A stretch of DNA of 64,000 nt from Pseudonocardia halophobica. GTDB taxonomy: Bacteria > Actinomycetota > Actinomycetes > Mycobacteriales > Pseudonocardiaceae. The position numbers and the translations under genes were made by a program. Positions 42,696 to 51,157 of this stretch are shown here, one piece after another; the first letter of the stretch is position 1; each line of letters starts with the position of its first letter. A model generated the notes under the pieces. The model saw only the letters and a program-made list of their open reading frames with translations. It had not been told where the DNA came from and made no database searches. The DNA is taken from NCBI RefSeq assembly GCF_027922425.1, contig NZ_BSFQ01000014.1, positions 62,001 to 126,000 of the forward strand, read 5' to 3'.

Positions 42696-43507
42696 GCCGT
42701 GCCCTCCCCCGGTGCGACCCGGACGACCAGATCGGCGAGCTCCGGGGCCAGCCCGGGCACGCGGCCCGGGAACCGTTCCGGGACCGCGGCGTCGTGCCCG
42801 GCGACCAGCACCCGGCCGGGATCCTCGGTCATCTCCCGGAGCAGGTCGAAGCCCCGGTACATGTCCGCGAGGTCGGCCACGACGAAGAACGGCCGGTCGC
42901 GCTCGAGCTCCTCGTAGAGGTGGAGCGCGTCCGCGGCGAGCACGACGGCGCCCCCGGTCGTCGCGACCTGCGCGACCAGCTGCCCCGGCGTGTGGCCGCC
43001 GACCACCACCAGCTCGAACCCCGGTGCCAGGTCGAGCGTGTCCTCGACGAGCCGGACCCGCCCGTCGGCGGCGGCCTTGGCGAGCAGGCCCAGCTCGTCG
43101 GGCTCGGTGGAGTGGGCGAACTGCAGCCGGCCGGCGTACGGGCCGGTCCAGAACTCCAGCTCGCGGCGGGCGAGCACGATCTCGGCCTCCGGGAACTGGT
43201 CGAGGTTGCCGATGTGGTCGTAGTGGGCGTGGGTCACCACGAGCCGGTCGACGGTCGAGGGGTCGATCCCCAGGCCGCGCAGCGCCTCCACCGGGTCCAC
43301 GAGCATCGTCCGGCGCCGGCGGGCCCCGGCCGCGGCGCCGAAGCCGCAGTCGACCACGGTCGTCCGCCCGCCGCCGCGGACGACCCAGAAGAAGTAGTCC
43401 ATCGGCATCTCGGCGTCGGGCTCGCCGTAGACGTGGTGGTTGAGGAAGATCTCCGACCGGCGCGTGGTGCGGGTCCCGTAGCGCACCGCGAGGACCTCGT
43501 GGGCCAT
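42692..43507 (-). CDS. Metallo-beta-lactamase-fold hydrolase (N-acyl homoserine lactonase-like)
   Basis: A 271-residue MBL-fold hydrolase with the zinc motif THAHYDHIG (HxHxDH), a later HTPGQL histidine, ADA with the bridging aspartate, and the final AGHD. The start resembles the AHL-lactonase group. In this operon it most likely opens a lactone intermediate rather than a quorum signal; this is inference from the neighbouring dehydrogenases and CMD proteins. ATG 43507 overlaps the MFS stop. Confidence 0.88.
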   Translation of the reverse strand: MAHEVLAVRYGTRTTRRSEIFLNHHVYGEPDAEMPMDYFFWVVRGGGRTTVVDCGFGAAAGARRRRTMLVDPVEALRGLGIDPSTVDRLVVTHAHYDHIGNLDQFPEAEIVLARRELEFWTGPYAGRLQFAHSTEPDELGLLAKAAADGRVRLVEDTLDLAPGFELVVVGGHTPGQLVAQVATTGGAVVLAADALHLYEELERDRPFFVVADLADMYRGFDLLREMTEDPGRVLVAGHDAAVPERFPGRVPGLAPELADLVVRVAPGEGTA

Positions 43508-44871
43508 CACGCCGCCTTCGTGAAGTCGACGTCCTTCGTCTCCGGGCCCGCCGCGGCGCCCACCGCCCCGAGGACCCCGCCGATCCCCAGCAGCAGCGCC
43601 GCGGCGACGGCCGCCGACACGACCTGGTTCAGCCCCGCGTAGAAGAAGGCGTAGAAGGACGGGATGATCACCGACGCGCTGAAGCCGAGGCCGAACGCCG
43701 ACGCCCGGACGTCGGTGTGGAAGCGCTCGTTGATGTAGGGCAGGACCACGCCCCACGGCGCCGTGACCAGCACGGAGAACACGCAGACGAGGAGCACGAT
43801 CGCGCCGTACGACAGGTGGGTCCCGTTCATCAGCAGCGCCATCAGCGTCGACCCGCCCACCGCGATGAGCACGCCGAGGACGACGAAGAACCTCCGGCGG
43901 CCGATCCGCTGGGCGATCACGCCGGAGCCGATGTAGCTGACGACCAGGCAGGCGTAGGCGATCAGCAGCGCCGTGGTGAGCTGGCTCCCGCTGAGCTTCA
44001 GCACCGTGTGCAGCACGGTGGTCGGCAGGAACAGCGTGACCATGTTCTGGGTCAGCCAGAACCCGGTCATCATCGCGAAGACCTGCAGGAAGCTGCGGCC
44101 GCTGGGACCGGTGAAGAGGTTCTTCAGCGGCGCGGACTTCTTCTCCGACGCCTCCCAGATCTCGGACTCCGAGACGTAGCGCACGTAGTACAGCACCAGC
44201 ACGCCGGCCAGGAGCGCGCCGAGGACGAACGGGATGCGCCAGCCCCACACCGCGTAGGGCGAGTCCGGCCCGGCCAGCGGGAAGAGCGCGAACGACGCCA
44301 TCCCGACGAGGTTGATCACGATGTAGGCCAGCGGGAAGGCGGCGAGGATGACCCCGCCCAGCAGGCCGCGCTTGTGCTTCGGCGCGTACTCCATCGCCAG
44401 CGGCAGCGCGCCCGTGTACCCGCCGCCGAGGCAGATCCCGTCGAGGAAGCGCAGCAGGATCAGCAGCCAGTAGGAGGCGATCCCGATCGTGGCGTAGCCC
44501 GGGACGAAGGCGATGAGCAACGTGATCACCCCGAACCCGCCGACCGAGGTGATGGTGGCCCGGCGGCGACCCACCCGGTCCGCCAGCCCGCCGAAGATCG
44601 CCGCCCCGATCGGCCGGCCGATGAGGGTCGTGGCGAACACGAGCGAGGTCAGGATCGCGGAGAGACCCGCGGTCATGCCCGCCGGCTGGAAGTAGATCAG
44701 GGCCGGGGTGAGGATCACCGTCGGCAGGTAGATGTCGAACATGTCGACGAACTCGGCGAAGAACGCCCCGCGGGTCGCCGACCGGCGCTTCGCCGCCCGC
44801 TCCGGCGTCTCGACCTCGCCGGGGTATCCGGTCGGCACGGCCTTGCCCACCGTCTTGTCACTGCCCGTCAT
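43507..44871 (-). CDS. MFS transporter (metabolite:H+ symporter type)
   Basis: A 454-residue, 12-helix transporter. FFAEFVDMFDIYLPTVILTPAL opens helix 1, and GGLADRVGRRRATITS is the A-motif. The first-half RFLDGICLGGGYTGALPLAMEYAPKHKRG is typical of the MHS family, which imports carboxylates such as shikimate and aromatic acids. It is the first gene of the operon and lies 44 bases downstream of a strong operator-like repeat, so it is probably the induced importer for this pathway. Confidence 0.92.
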   Translation of the reverse strand: MTGSDKTVGKAVPTGYPGEVETPERAAKRRSATRGAFFAEFVDMFDIYLPTVILTPALIYFQPAGMTAGLSAILTSLVFATTLIGRPIGAAIFGGLADRVGRRRATITSVGGFGVITLLIAFVPGYATIGIASYWLLILLRFLDGICLGGGYTGALPLAMEYAPKHKRGLLGGVILAAFPLAYIVINLVGMASFALFPLAGPDSPYAVWGWRIPFVLGALLAGVLVLYYVRYVSESEIWEASEKKSAPLKNLFTGPSGRSFLQVFAMMTGFWLTQNMVTLFLPTTVLHTVLKLSGSQLTTALLIAYACLVVSYIGSGVIAQRIGRRRFFVVLGVLIAVGGSTLMALLMNGTHLSYGAIVLLVCVFSVLVTAPWGVVLPYINERFHTDVRASAFGLGFSASVIIPSFYAFFYAGLNQVVSAAVAAALLLGIGGVLGAVGAAAGPETKDVDFTKAA

Positions 44872-44914
44872 CGCGCAGTCCCATCTCGTCGCACCGCTGT
44901 GGTCGGCACTTCCT

Positions 44915-44937
44915 GATTGTCAGTTCGTCTGACAATC
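44915..44937. promoter_or_regulatory. Strong inverted-repeat operator
   Basis: GATTGTCAG-TTCGT-CTGACAATC is a perfect inverted repeat with nine-base arms, in the divergent region between the MFS gene (44871) and the hydrolase gene (45024). TTGTCNGAC-type half sites are expected for FadR-subfamily GntR proteins. The GntR at the operon's end is the likely ligand-controlled repressor. Confidence 0.7.
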
Positions 44938-45021
44938 TCTGGCCGGACCGTAGCCGCACTCCTGCGGCGCAGTCAACGGCTGCTCGTCTGATCCGGCCGA
45001 TTGCGAGGAGCGGGTTCCCTC

Positions 45022-45036
45022 GATTGTCAGACGGAC
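45022..45036. promoter_or_regulatory. Second operator-like half site at the hydrolase start
   Basis: GATTGTCAGACGGAC repeats the half-site GATTGTCAG of the operator at 44915 and overlaps the TTG start (45024). Binding here would block the divergent hydrolase transcript. Confidence 0.45.
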
Positions 45037-46313
45037 TTGCGATCCGCCGCGTGACTCTTCTCCGCGACGACGACGTCGCCCGCGCCCTCGACCCCACCCT
45101 CCTGCGCGGGCTGCCGCCCTGCCACCCGTGGTCGGCACTCCTCGAGATCGGCGACCGCCGGATCGGCGTGCGAGTCCGCGACGGGGCGCTCGCGGTCACC
45201 GAGGGCGACGACGTCAACGCCAGCTGGGACTTCTCCTTCGCCGTCACGGCCGAGGAGTGGGAGCAGTTCTGCGCCTCGCCGCCGCGGGGGATGACCTCGG
45301 CGCAGGCGCTCGTCGCGACCGGTGGGGCGGAGCGGGTGCGGGGCAGCCGGGAGGTCTGGGCGCGCGCCGCGCCCGCCCTCGACCGGATTGTCGACGCCCT
45401 GCGGGACAGCGCCCGGTCGGCGACCCCGCGGCGCCCGGACCCTCGCCCGCCCCGGCCGGGGTTGAGCCCGATCGAGGGGCGCTACCTGCACGTCGAGGTG
45501 GAGGGTGAGCTGCAGCGCATCCACGTCGAGTCCGCGGGCTCGGGCGTGCCGCTGCTCTGCCTGCACACCGCCGGTGCCGACTCCCGGCAGTTCCGGTACC
45601 TGCTCGAGGACCCGGACCTCACGGCGCAGTTCCGCGTGGTCGCGTTCGACATGCCCTGGCACGGGCGCTCGGATCCGCCCGCGGACTGGCGCAGCCGCCG
45701 CTACGCGCTCACGACGCGGACCTACGCGGCGACGATCCTCGCCGTGGCCGACGCGCTGGAACTGGACGAGCCGGTGCTGCTCGGCTGCTCGATGGGCGGG
45801 GCGATCGCGCTCTACCTCGCGAGCACGTGCGGCGAGCGGTGGCGGGCGGTGTGCGCCCTCGAAGGCGGGCTCGGCAAACCGGGGCGCTTCGTGGAGTGGA
45901 CGAACCGCGCCGACGTCGACCACTCGGGGTTCCTGACCAGCTGGGTCGGCGGACTGATCGCGCCGGGCAGCCCGACGGGGCCGCGCGAGCAGACGCTGTG
46001 GGGCTACGCCCAGTCCGGCCCGGGCGTCTACCAGGGCGACACGTACTTCTACTCGCGCGACCTGCCGGAGCACGCCGCGGACCTCGGGCCGGCGGGGTGC
46101 CCCCTCTACGTGTTCAGCGGCGAGTACGACTACTCCGCGACCACCGAGATGAGCCGGGCCGCCGCGGAGCAGCTCGGCGGTGAGCTCGTCGTCATGCCCG
46201 GACGGGGGCACTTCCCCATGTCCGAGGACCCGGAGGGGTTCGCCGACCACCTGCGCCCGGTGCTGGACCGGATCCTGGCCGGCGAACCCGCCCGGACCTC
46301 GTTCAGCGCTTGA
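45024..46313 (+). CDS. Alpha/beta hydrolase with N-terminal SCP2-like domain
   Basis: A 429-residue two-domain protein. Residues about 10-130 resemble an SCP2-type lipid-binding domain (ALLEIGDRRIGVRVRDG, WDFSFAVTAEEWEQFCASP). Residues about 160-425 are an alpha/beta hydrolase: LLCLHTAGADSRQ, nucleophile Ser in GCSMGG, Asp in FSGEYDY and His in PGRGHFP. It probably hydrolyses an ester or lactone and may use the SCP2-like part for a hydrophobic ligand. The start is uncertain: TTG 45024 or GTG 45051. It converges with the uspA-like gene, overlapping by 11 bases. Confidence 0.85.
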   Translation: MSDGLAIRRVTLLRDDDVARALDPTLLRGLPPCHPWSALLEIGDRRIGVRVRDGALAVTEGDDVNASWDFSFAVTAEEWEQFCASPPRGMTSAQALVATGGAERVRGSREVWARAAPALDRIVDALRDSARSATPRRPDPRPPRPGLSPIEGRYLHVEVEGELQRIHVESAGSGVPLLCLHTAGADSRQFRYLLEDPDLTAQFRVVAFDMPWHGRSDPPADWRSRRYALTTRTYAATILAVADALELDEPVLLGCSMGGAIALYLASTCGERWRAVCALEGGLGKPGRFVEWTNRADVDHSGFLTSWVGGLIAPGSPTGPREQTLWGYAQSGPGVYQGDTYFYSRDLPEHAADLGPAGCPLYVFSGEYDYSATTEMSRAAAEQLGGELVVMPGRGHFPMSEDPEGFADHLRPVLDRILAGEPARTSFSA

Positions 46314-46653
46314 CGGCGAGCACCGGGACCTCGGCCTCCAGCAGCAGGCGCTGGGAGAGGCTGCCGAGGAGGGCCTTGCCGATCGGGGTGCGCTTCTTCA
46401 TCCCGATCACGAGCAGGTCGACCTTGCCCTCGTACTCGTCGAGGGCGGCGAGCACGCAGTCGGCGAGGTCGGCGTGCCCGGTGCGCTCGCGGACCGTGAT
46501 GGGCAGGTCGCTGGGCATCCCGACGACGTCGAGCGGGTCGAGCGCGAGGTTCAGCACGAGCAGGTCCGTGTCCCGCAGCCGCGTCTCGTCGATCGCCGCC
46601 GAGAGGGCCGTCCGGCCCTCCGGCGAGTCGGGAACCGCCACCATCACCGTCAT
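46303..46653 (-). CDS. Universal stress protein (UspA) family protein
   Basis: A 116-residue single USP domain: MTVMVAVPDSPEGRTALSAA at the start and the C-terminal ATP-binding-type loop VIGMKKRTPIGKALLGSLSQRLLLEAEVPVLAVK. The usual GxxGS-type loop is altered to GKALLGS. It is the last gene of the inositol-type operon and overlaps the transporter stop as ATGA. USP genes often follow transporters and may tune them; this is inference. Confidence 0.88.
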   Translation of the reverse strand: MTVMVAVPDSPEGRTALSAAIDETRLRDTDLLVLNLALDPLDVVGMPSDLPITVRERTGHADLADCVLAALDEYEGKVDLLVIGMKKRTPIGKALLGSLSQRLLLEAEVPVLAVKR

Positions 46654-48092
46654 CGCGTCACCTCCGCCGTCGCCGCCGGGTCGCCCGCCTGCTTGAACTC
46701 GCGCTCGAGCTGTTCCAGGGTCCGCCCCTTGGTCTCCGGCACGATCGCCTTCGCCACCAGCATGGCGCACACGCCGAGGCCGGCGAACAGGAAGAAGGTC
46801 GCGGAGATCCCGATGCCCGCCACCAGGATCGGGAACAGCAGGCCGACCAGGAAGTTCACGATCCACAGCATCAGCCCGCACACGCCCATGCCGAGGCCGC
46901 GCAGCTTGAGCGGGAAGATCTCCGACAGCATCAGCCAGGTCACCGGGGAGATCGCGCCCTGCTGGAAGGCCAGGAAGGTCACCGTCAGCGCCAGGACGAC
47001 GGACGCGCGGCCGACCCCCTCGGGCAGCACCAGCGAGAACACGCCGACGAGCAGCAGCGCCGAGAAGGTGCCGATCTGACCGACGATCAGCATGGGCCGG
47101 CGCGGCACCCGGCCGAGCAGCCAGATGCCGACGAACGTGGCCAGCACCGAGATCACGCCGTTGGCGATGTTCGCGATCAGCGCGCCGTCCCGGTCGAAGC
47201 CGGACTCGGTGAGGATCTGCGTGCCGTAGTACATGATCGAGTTCACGCCGGTGATCTGCTGCATGACGGCGATCGCCAGCCCGACGACCACGATGCGGCG
47301 GATCCACGGCACGGCGAGGTCGCGCCAGCCGGCGGTCTGCGCGGCCCGGTCCTCCTCGGCCAGCGCGCGCACCTCGGCGAGCTCGGCCTCCGCGCGCTTC
47401 GCGTCGCGCACCTGCTGCAGCACGGCGAGCGCCTCGCCGAACCGGCCGCGCGAGGCGAGCCAGCGCGGGCTCTCGGGCATCGCCAGCATGCCGACCCACA
47501 GCGCGACCGCGGGCAGCGTGGCGATCACGAGCATCCAGCGCCAGACTCCGCCGGCCTCGCCCCAGATGCCGCCGATCACGGCGTTGCAGATGAACGCGAG
47601 CAGCTGCCCGCTCACGATCATGAGCTCGTTCTGCGTGACGAGGCGGCCGCGCCGCTCGGCGGGCGAGACCTCCGAGAGGTAGGCGATCACGGTGACGGAC
47701 GCGCCGCCGACGGCGAGGCCGAGGATCACCCGGCCGAGCACCATCACGCCGACACCCGGGGCGAACGTGCAGATCAGGGTGCCGACGGCGAACAGCACCG
47801 CCAGCCAGAGGATCATCGTGCGGCGGCCGCGGCGGTCGGAGATGCGCCCGCCGAGGAAGGCGCCGAGGGCCGCGCCGAGGAGCAGGGAGCTCGTGACGAC
47901 GCCCTCGGTGGCCGGGGTCAGGCCCAGGTCGTCCGTCATGTACGGCAGGGCGCCGTTGATCACGCCCGTGTCGTAGCCGAAGAGCAGGCCGCCGAAGGTG
48001 GCGACGACGGTGAGGAGCGTGAGCCGCCGGTTGTGCGGGCCGGGGGTCGGGGTCGTCGGGACCGCCGGCACCGCGTCGTGCGTGGGGGACAA
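46650..48092 (-). CDS. MFS sugar porter (inositol/sugar:H+ symporter)
   Basis: A 480-residue, 12-helix transporter of the sugar porter family. GYDTGVINGALPYM in helix 1, GRISDRRGRRTMI, AERRGRLVTQNELMI, PESPRWLASRGR, QQITGVNSIMYYGTQIL, and PETKGRTLEQLEREF at the C-terminus are all diagnostic. TTG 48092 is taken as the start because AAGGAT lies six bases upstream. Its relatives include inositol transporters such as IolT, which fits the neighbouring isomerase and dehydrogenase genes. Confidence 0.92.
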   Translation of the reverse strand: MSPTHDAVPAVPTTPTPGPHNRRLTLLTVVATFGGLLFGYDTGVINGALPYMTDDLGLTPATEGVVTSSLLLGAALGAFLGGRISDRRGRRTMILWLAVLFAVGTLICTFAPGVGVMVLGRVILGLAVGGASVTVIAYLSEVSPAERRGRLVTQNELMIVSGQLLAFICNAVIGGIWGEAGGVWRWMLVIATLPAVALWVGMLAMPESPRWLASRGRFGEALAVLQQVRDAKRAEAELAEVRALAEEDRAAQTAGWRDLAVPWIRRIVVVGLAIAVMQQITGVNSIMYYGTQILTESGFDRDGALIANIANGVISVLATFVGIWLLGRVPRRPMLIVGQIGTFSALLLVGVFSLVLPEGVGRASVVLALTVTFLAFQQGAISPVTWLMLSEIFPLKLRGLGMGVCGLMLWIVNFLVGLLFPILVAGIGISATFFLFAGLGVCAMLVAKAIVPETKGRTLEQLEREFKQAGDPAATAEVTR

Positions 48093-48151
48093 GGGGATCC
48101 TTCGCGAGGGGACGGTGCCGCGAGGGGCACCGGCCCCTCGCGGCCGGACGG

Positions 48152-49033
48152 TCAGACGTGGAGGCGGTCGGCGCCGAAGTGCTTCTCGATCAGGGCGGTG
48201 GCCTTCTCGCGCTGCCGCACGCTGATGCCCTCGGCGTCCTCCTCCCACCCGAACACGCAGGACGAGACGACGCCGTCGAACCCGACCGACGCGAGCGCGG
48301 CGAACACCGCGTCGAAGTCGACCTCCCCGCGGCCGATCTCCGCGTGCTGGTGCACCCGCGCGGTCGACCCGGGCGGGTTGACGATGTAGCGCAGCCCGTT
48401 CGACGCCGTGTGGTCCAGGGTGTCGGCCAGGTGCACGTAGGTGACCTTCTCCCCGGCCGCGGCGATGATCCCGGCCGGGTCGTTCCCCTGGTGGAAGGTG
48501 TGCGGGGTGCAGTACAGGAACGAGATCCAGTCCCGGTTCAGCCCCCGGACCATGTTCACCGCCGCGTGGCCGTCCTCGATGAAGTCGTCCGGGTGCGGCT
48601 CCAGCACCAGCTTCAGACCCTCGCGCTCGAAGATCGGCAGCAGCTCGTCGAGCGAGCGCAGGAACTGGGCCTCGGCGAACTCCGCGCCCTCCGGGCGCCC
48701 GTTGAACTCGGAGTTCATCGTGTCCACGCCGAGGTCGACGGTGATCTGGATGGCCCGCTTCCAGGCCCGCACCGCGGCCTGGCGCTCCTCCTCACCGGGG
48801 CCCGACCAGCGCAGCACCGGCAGCACCGAGGCGATCCCCACCCCGGCGTCGGCGGCGCGCTTGCGCAGCTGGGCCACCGTGGCGTCGTCGACGCGCGGGT
48901 GCTGGAAGAACGGGACGAAGTCCGCCTTGGGCGAGAGCTCCATCCACCGGTAGCCCATCTTCGCCACGACGTCGGGCAGCTCCAGCACGGAGTGCGTCGC
49001 GTAGAACATCTGCGGGTCCAGCGCGAGCTTCAC
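48152..49033 (-). CDS. Sugar phosphate isomerase/epimerase (IolE/IolI-like), paralogue 1
   Basis: A 293-residue xylose-isomerase-like TIM barrel. KLALDPQMFYATHSVLELPDVVAKMGYRWMELSPK opens the barrel, and metal-binding positions appear in VLEPHPDD, YCTPHTFHQGND, HLAD and HQHAEIGRGEVDF. Such enzymes isomerise or dehydrate keto-inositols or sugars with a divalent metal. ATG 49033 overlaps the dehydrogenase stop. A second family member lies at 50043, so the two probably act in sequence. Confidence 0.88.
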   Translation of the reverse strand: MKLALDPQMFYATHSVLELPDVVAKMGYRWMELSPKADFVPFFQHPRVDDATVAQLRKRAADAGVGIASVLPVLRWSGPGEEERQAAVRAWKRAIQITVDLGVDTMNSEFNGRPEGAEFAEAQFLRSLDELLPIFEREGLKLVLEPHPDDFIEDGHAAVNMVRGLNRDWISFLYCTPHTFHQGNDPAGIIAAAGEKVTYVHLADTLDHTASNGLRYIVNPPGSTARVHQHAEIGRGEVDFDAVFAALASVGFDGVVSSCVFGWEEDAEGISVRQREKATALIEKHFGADRLHV

Positions 49034-50028
49034 GGCCGCGCCTCCAGCTTCACCGCGACGCGCCCGCCGGTGCGGACCGCCTCGACGCCGGCCTCGCAGA
49101 TCGCGGCGGCGGCGTAGCCGTCCCAGGCACCGGGGCCGTCGATCGTGCCGCGGCGGGCGGCGTCGACCCAGCGCTGCATCTGGGTGTCGTAGGCCTGCCC
49201 GAAGCGGACCACGAAGTCGGGGGCGATGGTGCCACCCCAGCGGCCGGCCTGCTTGACCACCAGGTTCTGGTCGAGCCCGATGGTCGCGCTGCCCTTCTCG
49301 GCGACGAGCTCGGTGCGGACCTCGTAGGCGACCTGCGTGCGCACGAAGCTCTCGACCGTCACCAGCCGGCCAGACTCGGTCTCGAACAGCACGAGCATCG
49401 GGTCGGAGACGCCCGCGGGCGCCGCCGACGTGGGCGTGCCGCGCAGCACGGTGACCGCCACGACCTCCTCGCCGAGCAGGAAGCGGGTGCAGTCCGCCTC
49501 GTGCACCACGGAGTCGGCCATGGCCATCTCCGAGTTGAAGGAGTCCGGCACGGCCGGGTTGCGGTGCGTGCAGTGCAGCATCAGCGGGGCGCCGACCGAG
49601 CCGCTCGTGATCAGCTCGCGCAGGGCGACGTACTCGGTGTCGAACCGGCGCATGAAGCCGACCTGGATCAGGTCGCGGCCGCTCTCGGCCTGCGCCTTCA
49701 CGACCTCGTAGGACGACGGGCCGTCCATGGTCAGCGGCTTCTCGCAGAGCACCGGGATGCCGCGCTCGAGGCAGGCCAGGACCTGCTTCTCGTGGGCGAA
49801 GCCGGGGCTGGCCAGCACGACGGCGTCGACGTCGTCGGCCCCGATGGCCTCGAACGGGTCGGCGACGGTGCGGGCGCCGATCGGGCCGGCGACCTTCTCG
49901 GCCTGCTCGGCGGAGAAGTCGTTGACCACGGTCACGCGCGCGCCACGGACGCGGCGGGTGAGGCTGTCGACGTGGAAGGAACCCATCTTCCCCACGCCGA
50001 CCACGGCGATACGCAGATCGTCGGACAT
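49030..50028 (-). CDS. iolG: Gfo/Idh/MocA oxidoreductase (inositol 2-dehydrogenase-like)
   Basis: A 332-residue NAD-dependent dehydrogenase. RIAVVGVGKMGSFHVDSLTRR is the dinucleotide site, VLCEKPLTMD holds the catalytic lysine, and VGFMRRFDTEY and VHEADCTRFLL are typical of myo-inositol 2-dehydrogenase (IolG). It oxidises inositol-like polyols to the 2-keto form. Its place between two IolE/IolI-like genes and near a sugar porter supports an inositol or related cyclitol role. A pure sugar substrate cannot be excluded. Confidence 0.85.
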   Translation of the reverse strand: MSDDLRIAVVGVGKMGSFHVDSLTRRVRGARVTVVNDFSAEQAEKVAGPIGARTVADPFEAIGADDVDAVVLASPGFAHEKQVLACLERGIPVLCEKPLTMDGPSSYEVVKAQAESGRDLIQVGFMRRFDTEYVALRELITSGSVGAPLMLHCTHRNPAVPDSFNSEMAMADSVVHEADCTRFLLGEEVVAVTVLRGTPTSAAPAGVSDPMLVLFETESGRLVTVESFVRTQVAYEVRTELVAEKGSATIGLDQNLVVKQAGRWGGTIAPDFVVRFGQAYDTQMQRWVDAARRGTIDGPGAWDGYAAAAICEAGVEAVRTGGRVAVKLEARP

Positions 50029-50042
50029 GTCTTCGCGTCCTC

Positions 50043-50966
50043 TCAGGCCTTCGGGGTGCCGATGTCGAGCCGGCCCGAGCAGCCGGCGAGGTAGGTGTGG
50101 GTGCGCCGCGCGATGGGCAGCGGGTGGTCCGGCGGGCAGGGGTACATGTCCTGCTCGACGATCGCGTAGATGTCGCGGTTCAGCCCCTCGACCGCGGCGA
50201 TGACCTCGCGCATGTCCGGCACACCCAGCGGCGGCTCGATCATGGCGCCGAGCTTGACGGCCTCGGGGAACGGCAGGTCCTCGGCCTCGACGCGGGCGAT
50301 GATCGCCGGGTCGACCTGCTTGAGGTGCAGGTAGCCGATGCGCTCCGGGTACTTCGTGATCAGCGCGACGTTGTCGCCGCCGTAGTACGAGACGTGCCCG
50401 GTGTCGAGGCACAGGTTCACGTACTCGGGGTTCGTGTTCTCCAGGAACCGCTCGATCTCGTGCTGGTGGCCGACGTGGCTGTCCGCGTGGCTGTGGAACT
50501 GCACGTGCAGGCCGTACTCCTCGAGGATGCGGCGGCCCAGCTCGTCCATGCCGGTGGTGAGCAGCTTCCAGCGCTCGTCGGAGAGGACCCGGTCCTCGAG
50601 CGGCGCACCGGTCTTGTGGTCGCGCCAGGTGTCGGGGATGACCACGATGTGCTCGCCGCCGACCGCGGCGGTCAGCGCGGCGACGTCGGTGACCTGCTTC
50701 CACACGTCGTCCCACGAGTCGGGGCGGTGCAGGTGCTCGAAGACGGTGCCGGCCGAGATCTTCAGGCCGTGCTTCTCGCACTGGTCCCGCAGCTCGTTCG
50801 GGTCGGTGGCGAGGTAGCCGTACGGCCCGATCTCGATCCACTCGTACCCGGCGCCGGAGACCTCGGAGAGGAACCGGTCGGCGGGGGTCTGGTCGGGGTC
50901 GGACGGGAACCACACGCCCCACGAGTCGGGCGCGGAGCCGATCCGGATCGTCGATGAAGGGGCCAC
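50043..50966 (-). CDS. IolE-like sugar isomerase/dehydratase, paralogue 2
   Basis: A 307-residue TIM barrel. GSAPDSWGVWFPSDPDQTP at the N-terminus is characteristic of IolE-type inosose dehydratases, followed by YEWIEIGPYGYL, VQFHSHADSHVGHQHEIERFL, VNLCLDTGHVSYYGGD and YLHLKQVDP with metal-binding residues. The known IolE reaction dehydrates 2-keto-myo-inositol. GTG 50966 is the first gene of the operon, downstream of a promoter with a perfect palindrome. Confidence 0.88.
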   Translation of the reverse strand: MAPSSTIRIGSAPDSWGVWFPSDPDQTPADRFLSEVSGAGYEWIEIGPYGYLATDPNELRDQCEKHGLKISAGTVFEHLHRPDSWDDVWKQVTDVAALTAAVGGEHIVVIPDTWRDHKTGAPLEDRVLSDERWKLLTTGMDELGRRILEEYGLHVQFHSHADSHVGHQHEIERFLENTNPEYVNLCLDTGHVSYYGGDNVALITKYPERIGYLHLKQVDPAIIARVEAEDLPFPEAVKLGAMIEPPLGVPDMREVIAAVEGLNRDIYAIVEQDMYPCPPDHPLPIARRTHTYLAGCSGRLDIGTPKA

Positions 50967-51033
50967 GCTGCTGTCTCCCGGTCGTCCTCGGTGCCGATGG
51001 CGCGAGCGTCCGGGTCGGACGCCCTCGTCGTGG

Positions 51034-51049
51034 TACTAGAGCGCTCTAG
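51034..51049. promoter_or_regulatory. Perfect 16-bp palindrome, LacI operator
   Basis: ACTAGAGCGCTCTAGT is a perfect palindrome of LacI-operator length. It lies between the divergent iolE-like and LacI genes, starting about eight bases downstream of the inferred transcription start of the iol-type operon, where a bound repressor would block it. Confidence 0.75.
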
Positions 51050-51063
51050 TCGCTCCGTGGCAC

Positions 51064-51093
51064 ACTATGGTGACCGCAAGGTGCGCATGTCAA
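51064..51093 (-). promoter_or_regulatory. Promoter of the inositol-type operon
   Basis: On the minus strand TTGACA (51093-51088) and CATAGT (51069-51064) are separated by 18 bases. The palindrome ATGTC-AA-GACAT overlaps the -35 box. The transcript would run leftward through the operator at 51034-51049 into the gene at 50966. Confidence 0.55.
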
Positions 51094-51157
51094 GACATAG
51101 TCGTGAACGGGTCGCACCGCGCGGTGGACCCCGCCCACGACCTGCGAGGATGCCGCC

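Noticed and set aside
42692..43507. Quorum-quenching AHL lactonase as the primary role
   Set aside because: The family resemblance is real, but the gene is embedded in a catabolic operon, so a pathway lactone is the simpler explanation.
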